A stretch of 64,000 bases of DNA. Source: Polytrichum commune (Eukaryota > Streptophyta > Polytrichopsida > Polytrichales > Polytrichaceae). The stretch lies in the NCBI GenBank assembly GCA_950295325.1, contig OX485805.1, positions 38,177,501 through 38,241,500 of the forward strand, given 5' to 3'. The position numbers and the translations under genes are program-made. Below are positions 22,323 through 35,400 of this stretch, piece after piece (the first letter of the stretch is position 1; every line of letters begins with the position of its first letter). The notes under the pieces were generated by a model. It was not told the DNA's origin. It saw only the letters and a list, made by a program, of their open reading frames with translations, and did not search any database.

Positions 22323-25300
22323 ATGGTGCGGGAGCGGCACCGAGTCTTCGTGAAATCGGGTGTGACCGCAGAGATCACCGAGGAAGTTTTGCAGCGCCAT
22401 TTCGCCAGCTATGGGAGTGTCATCGATGTTTACATCCCCAAGGTCATGCCCGCACAGACTCCCAAGGGCTTCGCTTACATCTCCTTCGACTGCGAGGAAT
22501 CGGTGCAACGAGCGGTAATAAATTAAATTCATCAACTCCCTCCTTTCTCTACCTTGAAAAAACTGCTCTTGGAGTTTCCTCCAGGTTTTTATTGGTACCT
22601 TGAAGGGAATGCCCGAAAATATGGTGGATTGCATTCACCGATGGAGGGGCATCATTTGGTGCTCAGAGTTCATAACTTTCTTGTGTCAGAGGATTTTCGT
22701 TTTTTTTTCCCTTTCCATTTTGGCTCTTGGAGAGTGTCATAAGTTAAGTTTGGGAATCCGAAGAAGTTTCTCCTGTTATGGAAAGGTGGTGTTTTATTTT
22801 TGTGTCCTGTAGCAGTTCCCAGGGTTTCCTTTGGCTTCTGCATTGAGAAGGTAGCGTTTTTGTTTGTTTGTTCCTTTTTCTTTTAATGTTGAGATTGACG
22901 TGAGGTTAAGTACACCCCGGCATTTTCCAGCTGATCATGAATCGAGAGACGATAATTTCCATCTAATTTTTCCTTCGAAGACATTCTGTGTAGTGAGAAG
23001 ATTGAGAAGAGGGACAGGGAGGCATTCGTATATAGTTGTTTGAAGAGCCTTCAGACATGTACCTGTTTTTGAGAATCTTTGTGATCTTGGATTCTGTTTT
23101 GAAACGCAATAGGAGATGACTGTTCAGAGAGGGCGTTGATTCATATTTGTGAGCTACCCTCGGTGTTCTACAGCAGCGCTTTAGAATTAAGGAAGCTCGA
23201 TTTTTCGCCCTGATACGAAATTCATGCCAAGAAGTAAGAGATACGAAACAATAACAAAGATGGGGATCAGAGAGCCTTCCTTACTCATAGTTTGCTTGAG
23301 AATCATACACGAGGAGATTTCTAGGGACTTAACGGATTTGAAGTAGTAAAGTGGAGGTTACCGGAGCAATCTCAGCTTCACTTTGGACAATTTGACAGTT
23401 TGACAATTTGAAACCTGTGCTCTTCATAGATGATAGAGATAGGTTTTGAAATCCTCAAATTTTGTTTCATAGACAACTCATTGCTTCTCTCATATTGCAT
23501 CCTTCATCGAAGAGTGCATGCATTGGTTCATGACAGTGGAGCAGTACATTGGAAGTAGTTCGGTGTTCCTGGCCAGGTAGAAACAGTCATCCTCAAACCT
23601 CATTTCTCCAATTCACAGGCTCTCACTATACCCCTGATCATTTCTCTCGTTGCAATTCTTCGTGTTCTGGTATTTTCTACAGCTTCAGCATGTTCTGTTA
23701 TCAGGTTGCTCTACCCGAAAGCAGTAGGATATTTTCAAAGTGTCTTACTGAACAGATTGATTGAGGTTATTAGAAAGTCATTTGGACTGACCTGAGAAGT
23801 GATAAGCACCTGTAACAGTAATCAACAATCTCCTTTTTCACTGTGTCAGGATACCTATAACAGAAACTCCGCCATTCCACATCAGAAGGTCTCAAAATTC
23901 ATCTGTAGTATAAGGAATGTTAGGTTCACCATTGGTTTGTCATAAGATTTCAAAGTGCACGCATCTGCTAATTTCTGGCCAGGAAATTGATCAAGGTTGC
24001 TTAGAAGTTCATTTGGACTGACCTGAGAAGTTCATAAGCACCTGTGTGAAACGATCTCCCTTTTCCCTGTATAAGGACACCTATGACAGAAACTCTTGCC
24101 ATTCGACACCGGAAGATCTCAAATCACTTCTGCAGTGTGAGGATAGTTAGGTTCACCATTGCTTTGTCACAAGCTTTCAAAGCACGCAGATCTATCTGCT
24201 AATGTCTGACCCTGGGAATGTGTGCTGCTGGTGATGTCATAACAGCTTAGACTCAGAGTCACATGACTTAGATGGGAAGCATTTCCCCGGGGATTGCACA
24301 CAGTGGGATATTTTCAAAGTGTTTCACTAAACAGATTGATTCAGGTTGTTAGTAGGTCATTAGAAGTTGTCAAGCACCTGTGTGCAACAATCTCCCATTT
24401 CCCTGTATCAGGACACTGATGACAGGAACTCTTGTCATTCGACACCAGAAGATCTCAAATCACTTCTGCAGTCTGAGGGAAGTTAGGTTTTTCATCGATT
24501 TGTCATAAGAGTTCAAAGCACACACATCTGTCTGCTAATGTCTGGCCATGGGATTGCGATGCTGGTGATGACATAACAGCTAGAGTCGGAGTCACATGAA
24601 ATAGATGGAAAGCATTTCCCCGTGGGGAGGGCGGAGCCAAGGCCATCCGAGAGAGGGGTATGGCAGCGAGAAGACAGCTACAGGCAAAGGGGCTATGAGC
24701 AGCAACAGCCATCTTACGTACCTTGGGGAGGGCCAGGCCCTCGTCCCGCAGGTCCATCCATGCACGGGCCGGTAACTCAAGGGGGACCGGCCCTGGATGT
24801 TGTTCCAGGGGAGACGCCATACATTCCAGATGCATCGTTTCTTCCAGAGGTCGAACACTATGGCTGGATGGGAGGACCGGGGCGAGGCGGTCCAGGAAGT
24901 GCGGCTATGAAGAGAAATGCTTGTCGAATATTTGTTGGAGGTGTTCCTGATGTTCTCTCCGAAGAGGATCTAAAACTTCATTTTGAAAAGTAAGTGTAAT
25001 GTTGTCTATCCATTCAGTGTTGCTGTTGTTGCTCCTTGTGCTTTGCATGATTTTTGAGCTTCGCGATGCCCTGATTTCACTCCATTGAATGTCCTTGTAA
25101 GCAAACCCTAGTTTCTTGAACTCAATGCTAGCCAATCTCACTGCCGAGCTTGTATGTCTGGAGATAGTGGAAGATGGAGTTTCTGCTGTGAATCTTTCAT
25201 TCGTCATCTTCAAGTGCTTGCATTGCTTTTTGGCTTATGTCAAGAACAGAAATCTGTGTTTGATTCTTTACTCGTGAGTGATTCATGACGCCCTGATTCA

Positions 25301-26592
25301 CATAATTGAATGTCCTTGCAAGCAAAACCATAGCTCCTTGAATCTAATGCTAGCCAACCTCACGGCCGAGCTTGATATATCTGCTGAGATAAATGAAAGA
25401 TAAGTTTGCGCTGTGAATCTTTCATTCCTCATGTTCGAATGCTTGAATTGGTTTTTTGGCTAATGTAGTGGAGAATATTGTGCTGGTCGGTAGAAATTTG
25501 TGTATGATTTGTTGCTCATGAGTGATTTGTGACACCCTGACTTTACTCAATTGAATGTCCTTGCAAGCAAACCCTAGTTCCTTGAACTCAAAGCTAGCCA
25601 ATTTCACGGTCAATCTTTATCTATCTCCTGAGATAATGGAAGATGTGTTTGTGCTGTGAATCTTCCATGAATCATCCTCGAGTGCTTGCATTAGTTTTTT
25701 TCAGCTTCTGTGAAGGACAGTAGTGTGCTGATTGGCTTAAATTTGTGCATGATTAGTTACTCATGTGTGATTCATGATGCCCTGACTTCACATAATTGAA
25801 TGTCTTTACAAGCAAACTCTAGTTCCTCAACCTCCAAGCTAGCCATCTCATGGTCGATCTTTGTCTATCTGCCGAGATAATGGAAGATGGATTTACACTG
25901 AGAATCTTCCATTAGTCATCTTTGAAAACTTGCATCCGTTTTATGGCTTGTGTGAAGGACAATGGTGTGCTGGTCGGCAGAAATTTGTATATTGAGTTTG
26001 TTAATCACGAGTGATTCATGACGCCGTGACTTTACTCAGTTGAATGCCCTTGCAAGCAAACCCTAGGTCTTTGAATTCAATGATAGCCAACCTCACGGCC
26101 AAGCTTTGTATATCTTTGGCCTGTAAATCATTTCATTAGTCATCTTTGGATATCTTTGGATATCTTTGGATGCTTGTATTGGTTTTGGCTTCTGTAAAAT
26201 TTGTGTACTGAGCCAGTCATGAGCGAGAACGGTGTGCGGAGAAGATGGCTAATGTGTATCGTTCTTTTGTTGCTTCCAGGTATGGGAAAGTGGAGGATGT
26301 GTATTTTCCGAAAGAGAAGGAAAGCAGGAAGAGGAGAGGGTTTTGCTACGTACGCTTCGATAATCCCAAAGCGGCAGATGCCGCGGCCGCACGTAGTCCA
26401 CGAACAATTGGAGGTAACGAGATAGGTGAAATAAAAATTGCTCAACCGCGGCCTGGGGAAGGCCCGCCATTAGAGTTTTCCCTGGAGAGGGACGGATATG
26501 GACCAGGCGGCTATGGTCCTCATAGGTTAGGTCCTCCGTATAACCCTAGGGCATTTGAAGGAAGGCCGCCTGTGAGGTTTCGCCCTTATTAG
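22323..26592 (+). CDS. Two-RRM RNA-binding protein (hnRNP-like)
   Basis: Three exons, 22323-22514, 24580-24989 and 26280-26592, give 915 nt and 304 aa. Introns are GT-AG, phase 0 and phase 2. RRM1 spans about residues 6-82 (RNP2 VFVKSG 8-13, RNP1 KGFAYISF 48-55); its last strand is encoded after the first intron (HEIDGKHFPVGRAEPRP). A Gly/Pro/Gln-rich linker follows. RRM2 covers about 179-255 (IFVGGV 181-186, RNP1 RGFCYVRF 220-227), and the tail is Gly/Pro/Arg/Tyr-rich, ending at Tyr-stop. This layout is typical of nuclear hnRNP-like RNA-binding proteins acting in RNA processing or transport; the target RNA cannot be read. The exon 2 start at 24580 is chosen because it completes RRM1 in frame after the AACAG acceptor. 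Both introns carry tandem repeats. Confidence 0.9.
23721..24619 (+). repeat. Three tandem units in RRM intron 1, running into exon 2
   Basis: Units of about 260-320 bp start near 23721, 23985 and 24299. They share 'ggatattttcaaagtgt', 'aagcacctgt', 'ctcaaa.tcacttctgcag', 'ctgctaatgtctg.cc'. The second unit ends with 'cataacagcttagactcagagtcacatga..tagatgggaagcatttcccc', which is a decayed copy of the exon 2 acceptor and first 40 bases of exon 2 found at the end of the third unit. Confidence 0.8.
25045..26230 (+). repeat. Five-unit tandem repeat (~245 bp) in RRM intron 2
   Basis: Units begin near 25045, 25268, 25512, 25758 and 26002, each with 'gtgattcatgacgccctgac', 'ttgaatgtccttgcaagcaaa', 'ctagccaa.ctcacgg', 'gagataatggaagatg' and 'gtgctggtcgg.agaaattt'. 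They are 75-85% alike by eye. The array fills most of the intron and stops about 50 bp before the exon 3 acceptor. Confidence 0.85.
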
Positions 26593-27362
26593 CTAGCTGT
26601 GCAAATTTTTGTGACTTCAATTCTGCTACAGGAAGCGAATTATACTGCCTACCACGAACCACCCCAAAAACCAGGCCAATCGTTGCAACAACCACAACCA
26701 CAACAACCACAACAATTACAACACAGCAGCCAGGGTTTCTTCCCCACATTCAACTTCCACAATCTCACCTTTCGGTATACACTCTTCATCTGCATGCTGA
26801 TGATTTCTTGGTACCGCAATGAGACTGCACTGGGGTTTGGAATACACAGATGGAATGATGTACAGCACTGAAGACAGCATGAGAAAGGAACAGCTTACCA
26901 TAAGACAAACAAACAAACAAAAAACAGACGGACGGCTGGCTGCTCAGAGCAACAGGAAGATAGAGATACCTGAGAAAATTGGGTATGTTGCCTGAGTGCT
27001 GCAGCCAGATTAAGCGTACAGAATGGAGTTGTTCTATCTGGATCTGACTGTGCTGAGTAACTGCAACTGAACTGCTCCATATCATTGAGTGCGAAGAAAG
27101 ACCATTCTGAATTCCAGGGCATTGGTGAGATCTGTTTGGTTTCTAAGGGTTAGCCTCTTTTGCCATCCAACAATTCAGACTCATCATGCCTGGAGCCATT
27201 GTTGATTGCGGGGAGAGGGGGGTGTTATGTAGTGTCACTGACTGCTGAAGAGTGCTGGTTTGAGCTATTCATGAAGAGCATAGATTCTATGGTTTGGTGT
27301 ACTGGGGAAATTGATCATTTCCATTATTTTCAGGAACAGTTGTGCCTCAAGGACTGAATAAA
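26593..27362 (+). other. Probable 3' UTR of the RRM gene with CAA-rich tract and poly(A) signal
   Basis: A (CAACCA/CAACAA)n tract lies at about 26683-26728 and an AATAAA at 27357-27362, about 770 nt after the stop. No other gene is recognised here. The transcript end is inferred. Confidence 0.35.
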
Positions 27363-29417
27363 ACCGCGACATCAATTTCGACTGTTACGTAGTCTCATCA
27401 TTTGTGCTAAAACACGCAGAAAACCAACAAGATCTAGTCATGACAACACGTTTGAAAGACAAGTTGTTCTTCATTGCTGTTACTATTGGGTTTGATTTCC
27501 TTAGGTCGCTCTCTGGATGTCTGGCATGAAACAAATCCAAGAGGCTTGGTTGCTACTTGCAGAGCCTTCTTCCAACAGCCATTCCCTGCTGCAAGTATGG
27601 AAGTCAAACCAGGTTTGCCTTCTACCTCCTTCAAGTTGTGTGTAGAACAAGAGTGCATTGTTGCAATACGTCTGGAGTTTAATGAAGTGCAGGTGCTACA
27701 CACAGATACTACTAATGTGGGCATGCAGGCTTGGGAAGTCTATTAAACACATGCTATTCTTACCGGCAAAACAAGCACTGTGCTGATGCTTTCAGTGAGA
27801 ATCGACCACATACAGAACCTGAACATCTAGACTATGTTGTGACTGTATTGATATATGTTGGTGCTTTTTGACTTGGTATGGTGGCTCACCATCTTCCCAT
27901 GTTCTGAGAGTTTCTCGAGATTGTTGGTCAGGGTTATCTTTATTCACAGAAAACTTGTTGAGTCAAGCATAGGATTTGTTTAAGCCTCAGCTATGAGCAT
28001 TACTCCCTCTACAATTCTTATACCAGGAGTGATTGCCCATGATTGAGGCAAAGTTCTGAACTAGATATCTCACTCGAGGACCATTTACAAGATATAGAGA
28101 CTGTTACTCTTTGATAGTTGCCAGGGGAGAGGCACTATCTGGAAAGGGGCAAATACTAGTACTTCAAGGCTCAAGCTCAGACTAGAATTGCACACACCAA
28201 AACATTCATATTTGCTGTTGGTAAAACGAATTTTCATTGCAACTTACTATATTTGATGGTGTTAATACGTTACCATTGATTGGCCTCACAGATTACTAGG
28301 ACATGTTTATTAGAAAAATGTTGTGAAGTACAGAAAGACTTCAAAAACAGAAAGTTGTATTGGCTCTGCACGTATGGTAAAAATAGGTAGTCACCTGAAG
28401 ATTCAAGACCATCACTGCTTTGAATCTCACACTCACCAGTAAAATGCAAGACAAAGTACTCACCCTCTTTGGAAAGTGAGACCTTGTAAATTACTGCCGT
28501 ATCCTTGTCTAGTACCCTTTTCTCCCACAAACCCCAGGCATGGGATGAAATTGCAAAAAAATAATCTACACACTGCTCACCTTGCAGCAGTACTACACCA
28601 ACAGCAAATATGAATGTTTGTCAACAAACTTGTCTTTATCACATCTTTATGACTTTATCCTGACTAACACTGGGTGGCCGCTGTGCTTACATCAAGAATT
28701 AAATCCCCATGTTGAAAGACGCCAGGTACTGAGACAAGAAAAGCGGCAGGAGGGGGAAAAAAAAGAGCATTTTCAATCTACATTTGAAACAAGAAAGTAA
28801 ATGATAATCAAAATGGTAAAAGGCTTGTGCCTTTCTCCAAGTGATACTATGCCCTTCAAACCCAGCCAACTATATGCTAACTGCCAAAATTATGGGTACA
28901 GGACAGCATGGTGCAATAAGTTAGCCGCTGTAGAGTAGATGAATTCATGTAGAAGCTGGTTCAAAGGAAAATTTGTCTTATGTTGCAGTGGTCTCCAGAA
29001 TCAGCAGTCCAAATACTGCACCCACCCATTATTGAACAGCCAAATTTAGCCACCCGGTCTTGTGTTCAAAATAATTAGCTTTGCAAGGGTTGTTGATCAC
29101 AATAGATAACATGAATGCACTCATCAGGACTATTCATATTCGCAGGAAGTAATAGTTGACAAGTGGTCAGTACGTCATGCACTGTGTGGTTCACAAAGTT
29201 CTCTACGTAATTAGGCAGTTTGATTTTCCAATAATTGCATGTGATAGGTACTAAATTGTCAATTGATGGCTACTTTCAGCTATACACTACTGACATCTGC
29301 TCTAATTTGCAACAAGTCACCAGTAAGTACACAACTTCTAAGAGTATAAAAGGACATCCCAAATTCAAACCCACATCTACGCACATTGAAATTCAAGTGA
29401 GGGATTACATTGACACC
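27363..29417. other. Intergenic stretch between convergent genes, no recognised gene
   Basis: Mostly unique sequence between the 3' ends of the RRM gene and the minus-strand coiled-coil gene. It probably includes 3' UTR sequence of both. No family motif is seen in any frame. Confidence 0.4.
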
Positions 29418-32400
29418 TCACTGCGATGGAGCTGAAGCCCGGCCTTCTTGTGCTTTTGACCTGAAGTGAGCCTCTTGCTTCCTATGTTGTCCTGATTCTG
29501 ACAACATGTTACGGCTGTTTCCCAACATCACAACCAGTTTCATATATTTTAAAAACCTCTGTATATAAAGAAGAAAATTGCAACTGGCATTGAAGGGAAA
29601 ATGTATACTTAGAAGGTAATGATTAGAGTAATACAGCAAATCTTGACCACACATTGGGACAACGATCACTAAGGAAGGAATATTGAAGAAGGTTAATATC
29701 TAAGTACTGAGAGATGGTCCTCTTAGATTTTCAAAGGGCGATACTGTTCTTTTGTCAGGTATGAGCATGGACAAAACATGTTATGACAACAACAACAACA
29801 ACAACAACAACAATAATAATATTAGACCCATCTTTCATGTAGTATCACTAGGTCAACTTCAGGCCACCTAAGAGTTACAAACTCTGATGCCTTCACTACC
29901 CTATCATGTCCATAAATGGCCTTTACCAACATAAGGGAAAAACTGATATGCCATTTAGAAGGCAATTCAAGGATAACTACATGTGGTAACAGTGAAGGAC
30001 TATGCAAGCAGTGAGCACCCAGGACCTGCAAATCTGATAGATAAGGAAGCAGCCAGACTAACAAATGAAGGGAAGTCACTTGAGTGCATCTAAACCAGAG
30101 TGTAAGATAATAACCTGCTTTGCTGTCTATTTCCATGGTAAGCACTGCCCCTTCCAGAATTTCCATAGGTGCTTGCTGTTCCGTTGTCTAGACCAGCTGA
30201 AGTGTTAGATGGCACGTTCTTATGACCTCTGTCTCCCCCCATGGCAGGATTTTGTCCATCCGTTTTGCCTCCAATATTGGAAACAGGCATCCCAGTTCCC
30301 ATGTTGGTTCTAGGAATGAATGATCCAGAATTTTGTCGAGCAGTTGCTGTTTTGGGACGCTGTGGAGAGACTGGTCTCTGTTTGTCACTGTTTGAGTTAT
30401 CCTGCTGGAATACAGGCCTTTCTCTGTCATCTTTAATTGGAACTTTGCTTGGTTTCCCTCGCTGCCCCTGAGAACCTTGAGCTACTGGAGTGACTGCCAC
30501 AGCAGGCAACCGAGCTGGGCCTAATGGACCTGCAGCTGCTGCTGCCGCTGCTGCTTTGGCAACAGCAGTTTTTGCAGCAACCCTAGCATGTGCACCTTCT
30601 TTCAGATAGATATAATCGCCTTCAATCACAAAGAGCTGAACCATATGCAAAAAAAAATTATCAGATCTCTGTAAACTTTTCAGAAATCAACATTCTAGTC
30701 CACAGGCAGCCAAGTTCACTTATACTATTATAAGTCTGTGTACAAGCAAACTGCATCCAACCAAGGCCAAGAGCTTTAATGAAACTTTATCATCCTATAG
30801 AACAGTACCTCCATGTGGGAGCTCAGGAACTCATCGAGGCGACCATACTGCTTTCTGTAGTCATGCCAGTGAAGAGGGGCAAGCATTTTTCCAAGGCGAT
30901 TGGGCAACTGAATACGTCATAGGAGAGAAACATTTAGTCACCCATTTGTATATGACTTTTGCATAGAAGATATGATGTTCAATAGGCCATCTTGTATGTA
31001 TGTATGTCCATCACTGCTCCCACAAAGATATTACTTTGTTCACATGTACTGAGTACTTAACCAAATTCAGAGCTCTTTTATATTAGCTCTGATAAGGAAT
31101 TGCACAACATACAGTGACGGCATAACACAACATCCATTTTCATAGAGCCTTGTTGTTGCATATTGGTTCAACAGCAAGCAAATCTGTAAAAAACTCTGAA
31201 GACTGAAACATAGAGGTAGTAAACACGTACTAAATTCTTGTAAAATAAACATATACTTACCGTAGAACTGATCCTGATTTTGTTACTGGCTTCTTCTGGA
31301 ACTGCTCGTACTAAGCATCCAAGCAGAGCTCTCTCATCCAAAAGGATGGGTTCAGTACTCTTAATAGGCTCACTGGTAGTCTGTTGTGGAATCTCTGGAC
31401 TCAAAACCGGTACTATCAGCTCTTGATTGGTTGCTATAGACTTGCTGTGTGATGGTTCATGTTGGCCTTGGCTATCTCCTGGAGCATGAGCCATGGGTTG
31501 AGAGAGATGTATGGTACTGGAAATGCCTTGCTGATGCTGCAACTGTACAGATTCGCCATGTTGCTGAATGTGTTTGTGACTTTGAGAATGCTGCTGCTGC
31601 TCTTGCCCCTATATAGTTTCCAAATTTTACACTATAACTTGACATCCACTGAGTTGTAAAGAGAGACAGATTTCTAAAGCAGAAGCTTACAAGATGGTAC
31701 AAACAATCAAAAAGGTGAAGGACCTCCAGTTGGACAATGTGAGTGAAGTCAGTGTCCAAGACATGATATTCCAACATGTGTGCATAGTCATACTGCATCA
31801 CAAACCCCAAAGAAGCGGACAGACCTGATGTTCTGGTTGGTCAGTGGGCTGCTGCTGGTGTTGTATGGACTCCTCCACTTGCGGCTTCTCTTGCAAGGCA
31901 TGGGATAGCAGTTTGTTCTTGTGGTCTTCCAGTAAGGGTTGCACGGGCTTTGTTACAGTGGTTTCTTGCTCTTTCTGCACAGAAGGTTTTGCAACTGCTT
32001 TTTGAGAAGACAACTGGGATAATAAGATTCCACCATGCTGCTGACTTGCTTCATGCTCCAGCACTACCTGATGCTGATGACCTGCCTGCATGCCGTGTAC
32101 TGGAAAGGTTGAGGATGGAAGGCTATGATGTGTCACTTGAGACAATTGCTGATGTTGCGTATTCAGGTGATGTTGATATTGTGGATACCCCACCTTCAAG
32201 AGCACACAAAATTTAATGCCAGTCCCATAGTAAGCTTTCTTAGTATCCTTCAAATGTCACCGTAAAGTACACCAATCTACAATTCACAGCAAGTAAAAAA
32301 ATATTCATACCTTGCAATTCTTTACTACCTTATGCATGGACCTTTGTGATTCAATATCTTTCTTAACAAGATACTAACCTGTTGCTGCACAGAAGGCATG

Positions 32401-35400
32401 TGCTGCGGCTGGGAGAGAACAGATGGATGGACTTGCAACTGTGGTAGAGAAGTCTGTTGAAAGACAGCAATAGGGGAAGGCTGAGAACTGGTCATCAAGC
32501 TTTGTTGAAGATTTTGTTGCATGATAGGTATGGCAGTGGTTGAGGGTAATGGATAAGATGCCATCGTGATAGGAGGAGGTACAACTGGATGCCCTGTGAC
32601 TAGGTCCCCCTGCAGCAGTACTCTTCGGCTTTGTGAGGTCTTTCACTTAATACAAACTTTCAAAGTGCCTCACTGACACAGAAATTGATCAACATGAGCT
32701 AAAAACAAATTGTAAATCCTCATTATCTATATGCACAGTTGTTCTCTCTTCATATTTGTATTTCATGATTCAGAAGATATTTAGGTTATAAATTCAAAAG
32801 AATGATTTCATTCAGTGGTCAGCACAACATACAGCCTATACTGACCTTTGTAGAACCTTGCCGTGGCATAAACACTGGAATGGTTGACTCCACATTTGTA
32901 AGGGACATTGCAGATGGATTTCCCCCTACTACTCCATTATTGTTTGTTGCACCAGTCTTTATGCCCACCACTCCAATATCTTCACTTCCTTCTCGCTGCA
33001 GAAGATCTACGTGATTGCCAGTGTGCAATTGCCTCTCATCCCTGACTTCATGACGATCTGTGGGGCTGGCTTTTATCATGCGAGCCTGTTCCCGAGCCTC
33101 AGTCAGCTCTGCTTGCAGCCTCTGGACCACCTGAGTGTGGAATCTTTCCATGTCTGCAAGCTGCATAAAGCCCCACCAACAAGGTTAGAGCCAGATGATG
33201 ATGATGATGACTAAGACCCTCTAACACAGTTCAGAAAATTAATCAGCAAGTTTGGTCACCTACAAGCATGCAACAGATACCATCAGTAGACATAAGAACT
33301 CTTTAACTAAGTAAATTCTATATCTTATCCCTCTCCATCCATGAGATCATAGTCATCTTGCTTCCTTGCCTCCTACAATATAGAGTTTATCCCACCTGCA
33401 ATTTGAGCTCAGAAAGAAAAATTACCTGCCGCTGGTATCCCATCCACAGTTGGTTCAACTGGTCACTTCGTTCCCGCAGCTCAGCATGCAGAGTAGTATT
33501 GGCATTGACATGATAGGCATCAAGCTCTTGTGCTCTAGCCATCCAAGTCTGTGCATCCTGTAGCTGACCATCCTTAAAAAGAAGCAAGTCTTGTGTGGCA
33601 CGATTCTGGTCAAACAAAAAAAGTAGAGAACAAATTGTCACTCAAACTGCGCAGGCTTTATACCAAGACTTCATCGATAATGGAATTTGCGGTTGACGGA
33701 AGTTTGAGACTATCCACATCTTTGTAGATTTGGGTAGACAAGCCGATTCAGTTGTACTTTTTCAATGACAAGAATTGATATGCACAAAACAGCTGACTTA
33801 ATAACCTAGGGGCAACAAAGGTACCCTATAAAGAGAGCAGGGGACCAATCTGTTGACAATATAAGAAGACAAAATAAGACTTCCAATATCTGGTGTCTTC
33901 ACTTTAAAGAGATAAGCAAACAAATAAAGATGTTTTTATTGTTTTATTCTCACTCTAAATACTAGGATCTAAGAACAAAAAGTGAGAACCTCAACATCTC
34001 ATTGAGATTCATGTTTACCTGTTCCTCAACATCCTGCATGCGTTGTTCCTTCTCCTGGACCTGCTCCTTTAGATGTTCCAATTGAGTGACAAATTCTGAT
34101 CTTTCCGTATCAAGTCGTGCAGCTGCTGCTTTCTGTTCAGTCACAGCTGCATCACGCTCCCGACTGATTGCAGACAAAGCATGCATAACAGAGATGTTCA
34201 GTCTCAAGTTCCTTCAAAAAGCATCACAGAGGCAGCAGATCTTCCGATGTCCCATGTTCTAGAAACAATATAATGGGACAACAAAAACGTCATCAAATGA
34301 CTCTTTTCATTGTTTTTGAAACAAATGGACTCCAGTGTTAAAGAATGATTACACACATTTGAAGAAAAAGAGCATAGAAGACCCAAAAGCTGAAGGGATG
34401 CATACCGCAGTGTTGCCAGCTCATTTGTCTGCTCCCGCAATAGCCCATCCTTTGCCCATACCTGATAAATGACAAGCAGCAGTTAGCCAATTTGTGACCC
34501 AAGTCTATCCATAACACATTAGATGGTGTCATGCTGCATTGCGAGTAGCACATTTCAAAATGCACTGTACATTAACTCTCCATTCACAATCACATTTTGC
34601 TTCAAACTGATTTGACCATTAGCTGTACAAAGAGGCACTTTCATCCAATTTCACCAAAGTGAGGGTCCACTTGCAACCACTCACTGTTTCATTTGCTTGC
34701 AACTGACTCTCCCTGAGCTGTTGCTCCTGCTCCTCCAGACTCTGCTCCAGATGATGTATTCGCTGATCCATATCGTGGAGCTGGTTCTGCATGGCATAAG
34801 AGGATTCTGTGTAACAATTTATACACAGCCTCTGGACTCCAGCAATAAGAGAAACTATCTAAAGACTTGCCCAAAACCGGCTTCAGCAGATAAGCATCTG
34901 CTGTGATGAAGCATACAAATCTCCTCATGCTTTTTGGCTGTGCTCTGGACAAACTTTCCAGCTTTCAGTAGTTACAGGCTTCCCACAGTCATGCATCCCT
35001 TGAAATCGTTATGAAGACACTCCTCATTTATAACTTTAGTAGCCAAAGAGACTAGCCAGTCATGTAGGCTGAGAGCATCCATCAGGACACATCAAGAACA
35101 AAGAACTCATAACACCCTCTGTTGCAAAATCAGCCGGCATTGTGCTGTAGCTGCTATTAAAACACTAACCTTTCTGCTTACAAATTTTACAGGAGTCAAG
35201 TTCAGAGTTTCATGAACACACTCTCTATCACAAATTGCACGAGTTCATGTTATCATCTAACAGCCGGTAATAAATAAGATAATCTCTTCAGATGATATCT
35301 TTGTCCTATCTTTTATCAATGTTGGTAATATGGCACGGAAGAGAATAACTAACTTGGATATGATAGTGTGGCTTCTAGAGTTATGAAGATCCAAGAAGTA

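Noticed and set aside
21941-22378. Overlapping frames on both strands in the CpG-rich block before the RRM gene
   Set aside because: Arg/Pro/Ser-rich composition without motifs; best explained as promoter and 5' UTR.
25045-26230. CRISPR-like array
   Set aside because: Units are ~245 bp, the whole unit repeats with no unique spacers, and the array is in a plant intron.
27434-27746. 90-codon frames on both strands in the RRM-gene 3' flank
   Set aside because: No recognisable motif and both strands equally open; no evidence of a gene.
29418-29669. Independent 83-codon minus-strand gene
   Set aside because: Its last 32 codons fit as the terminal exon of the coiled-coil gene in phase; the upstream part reads as intron.
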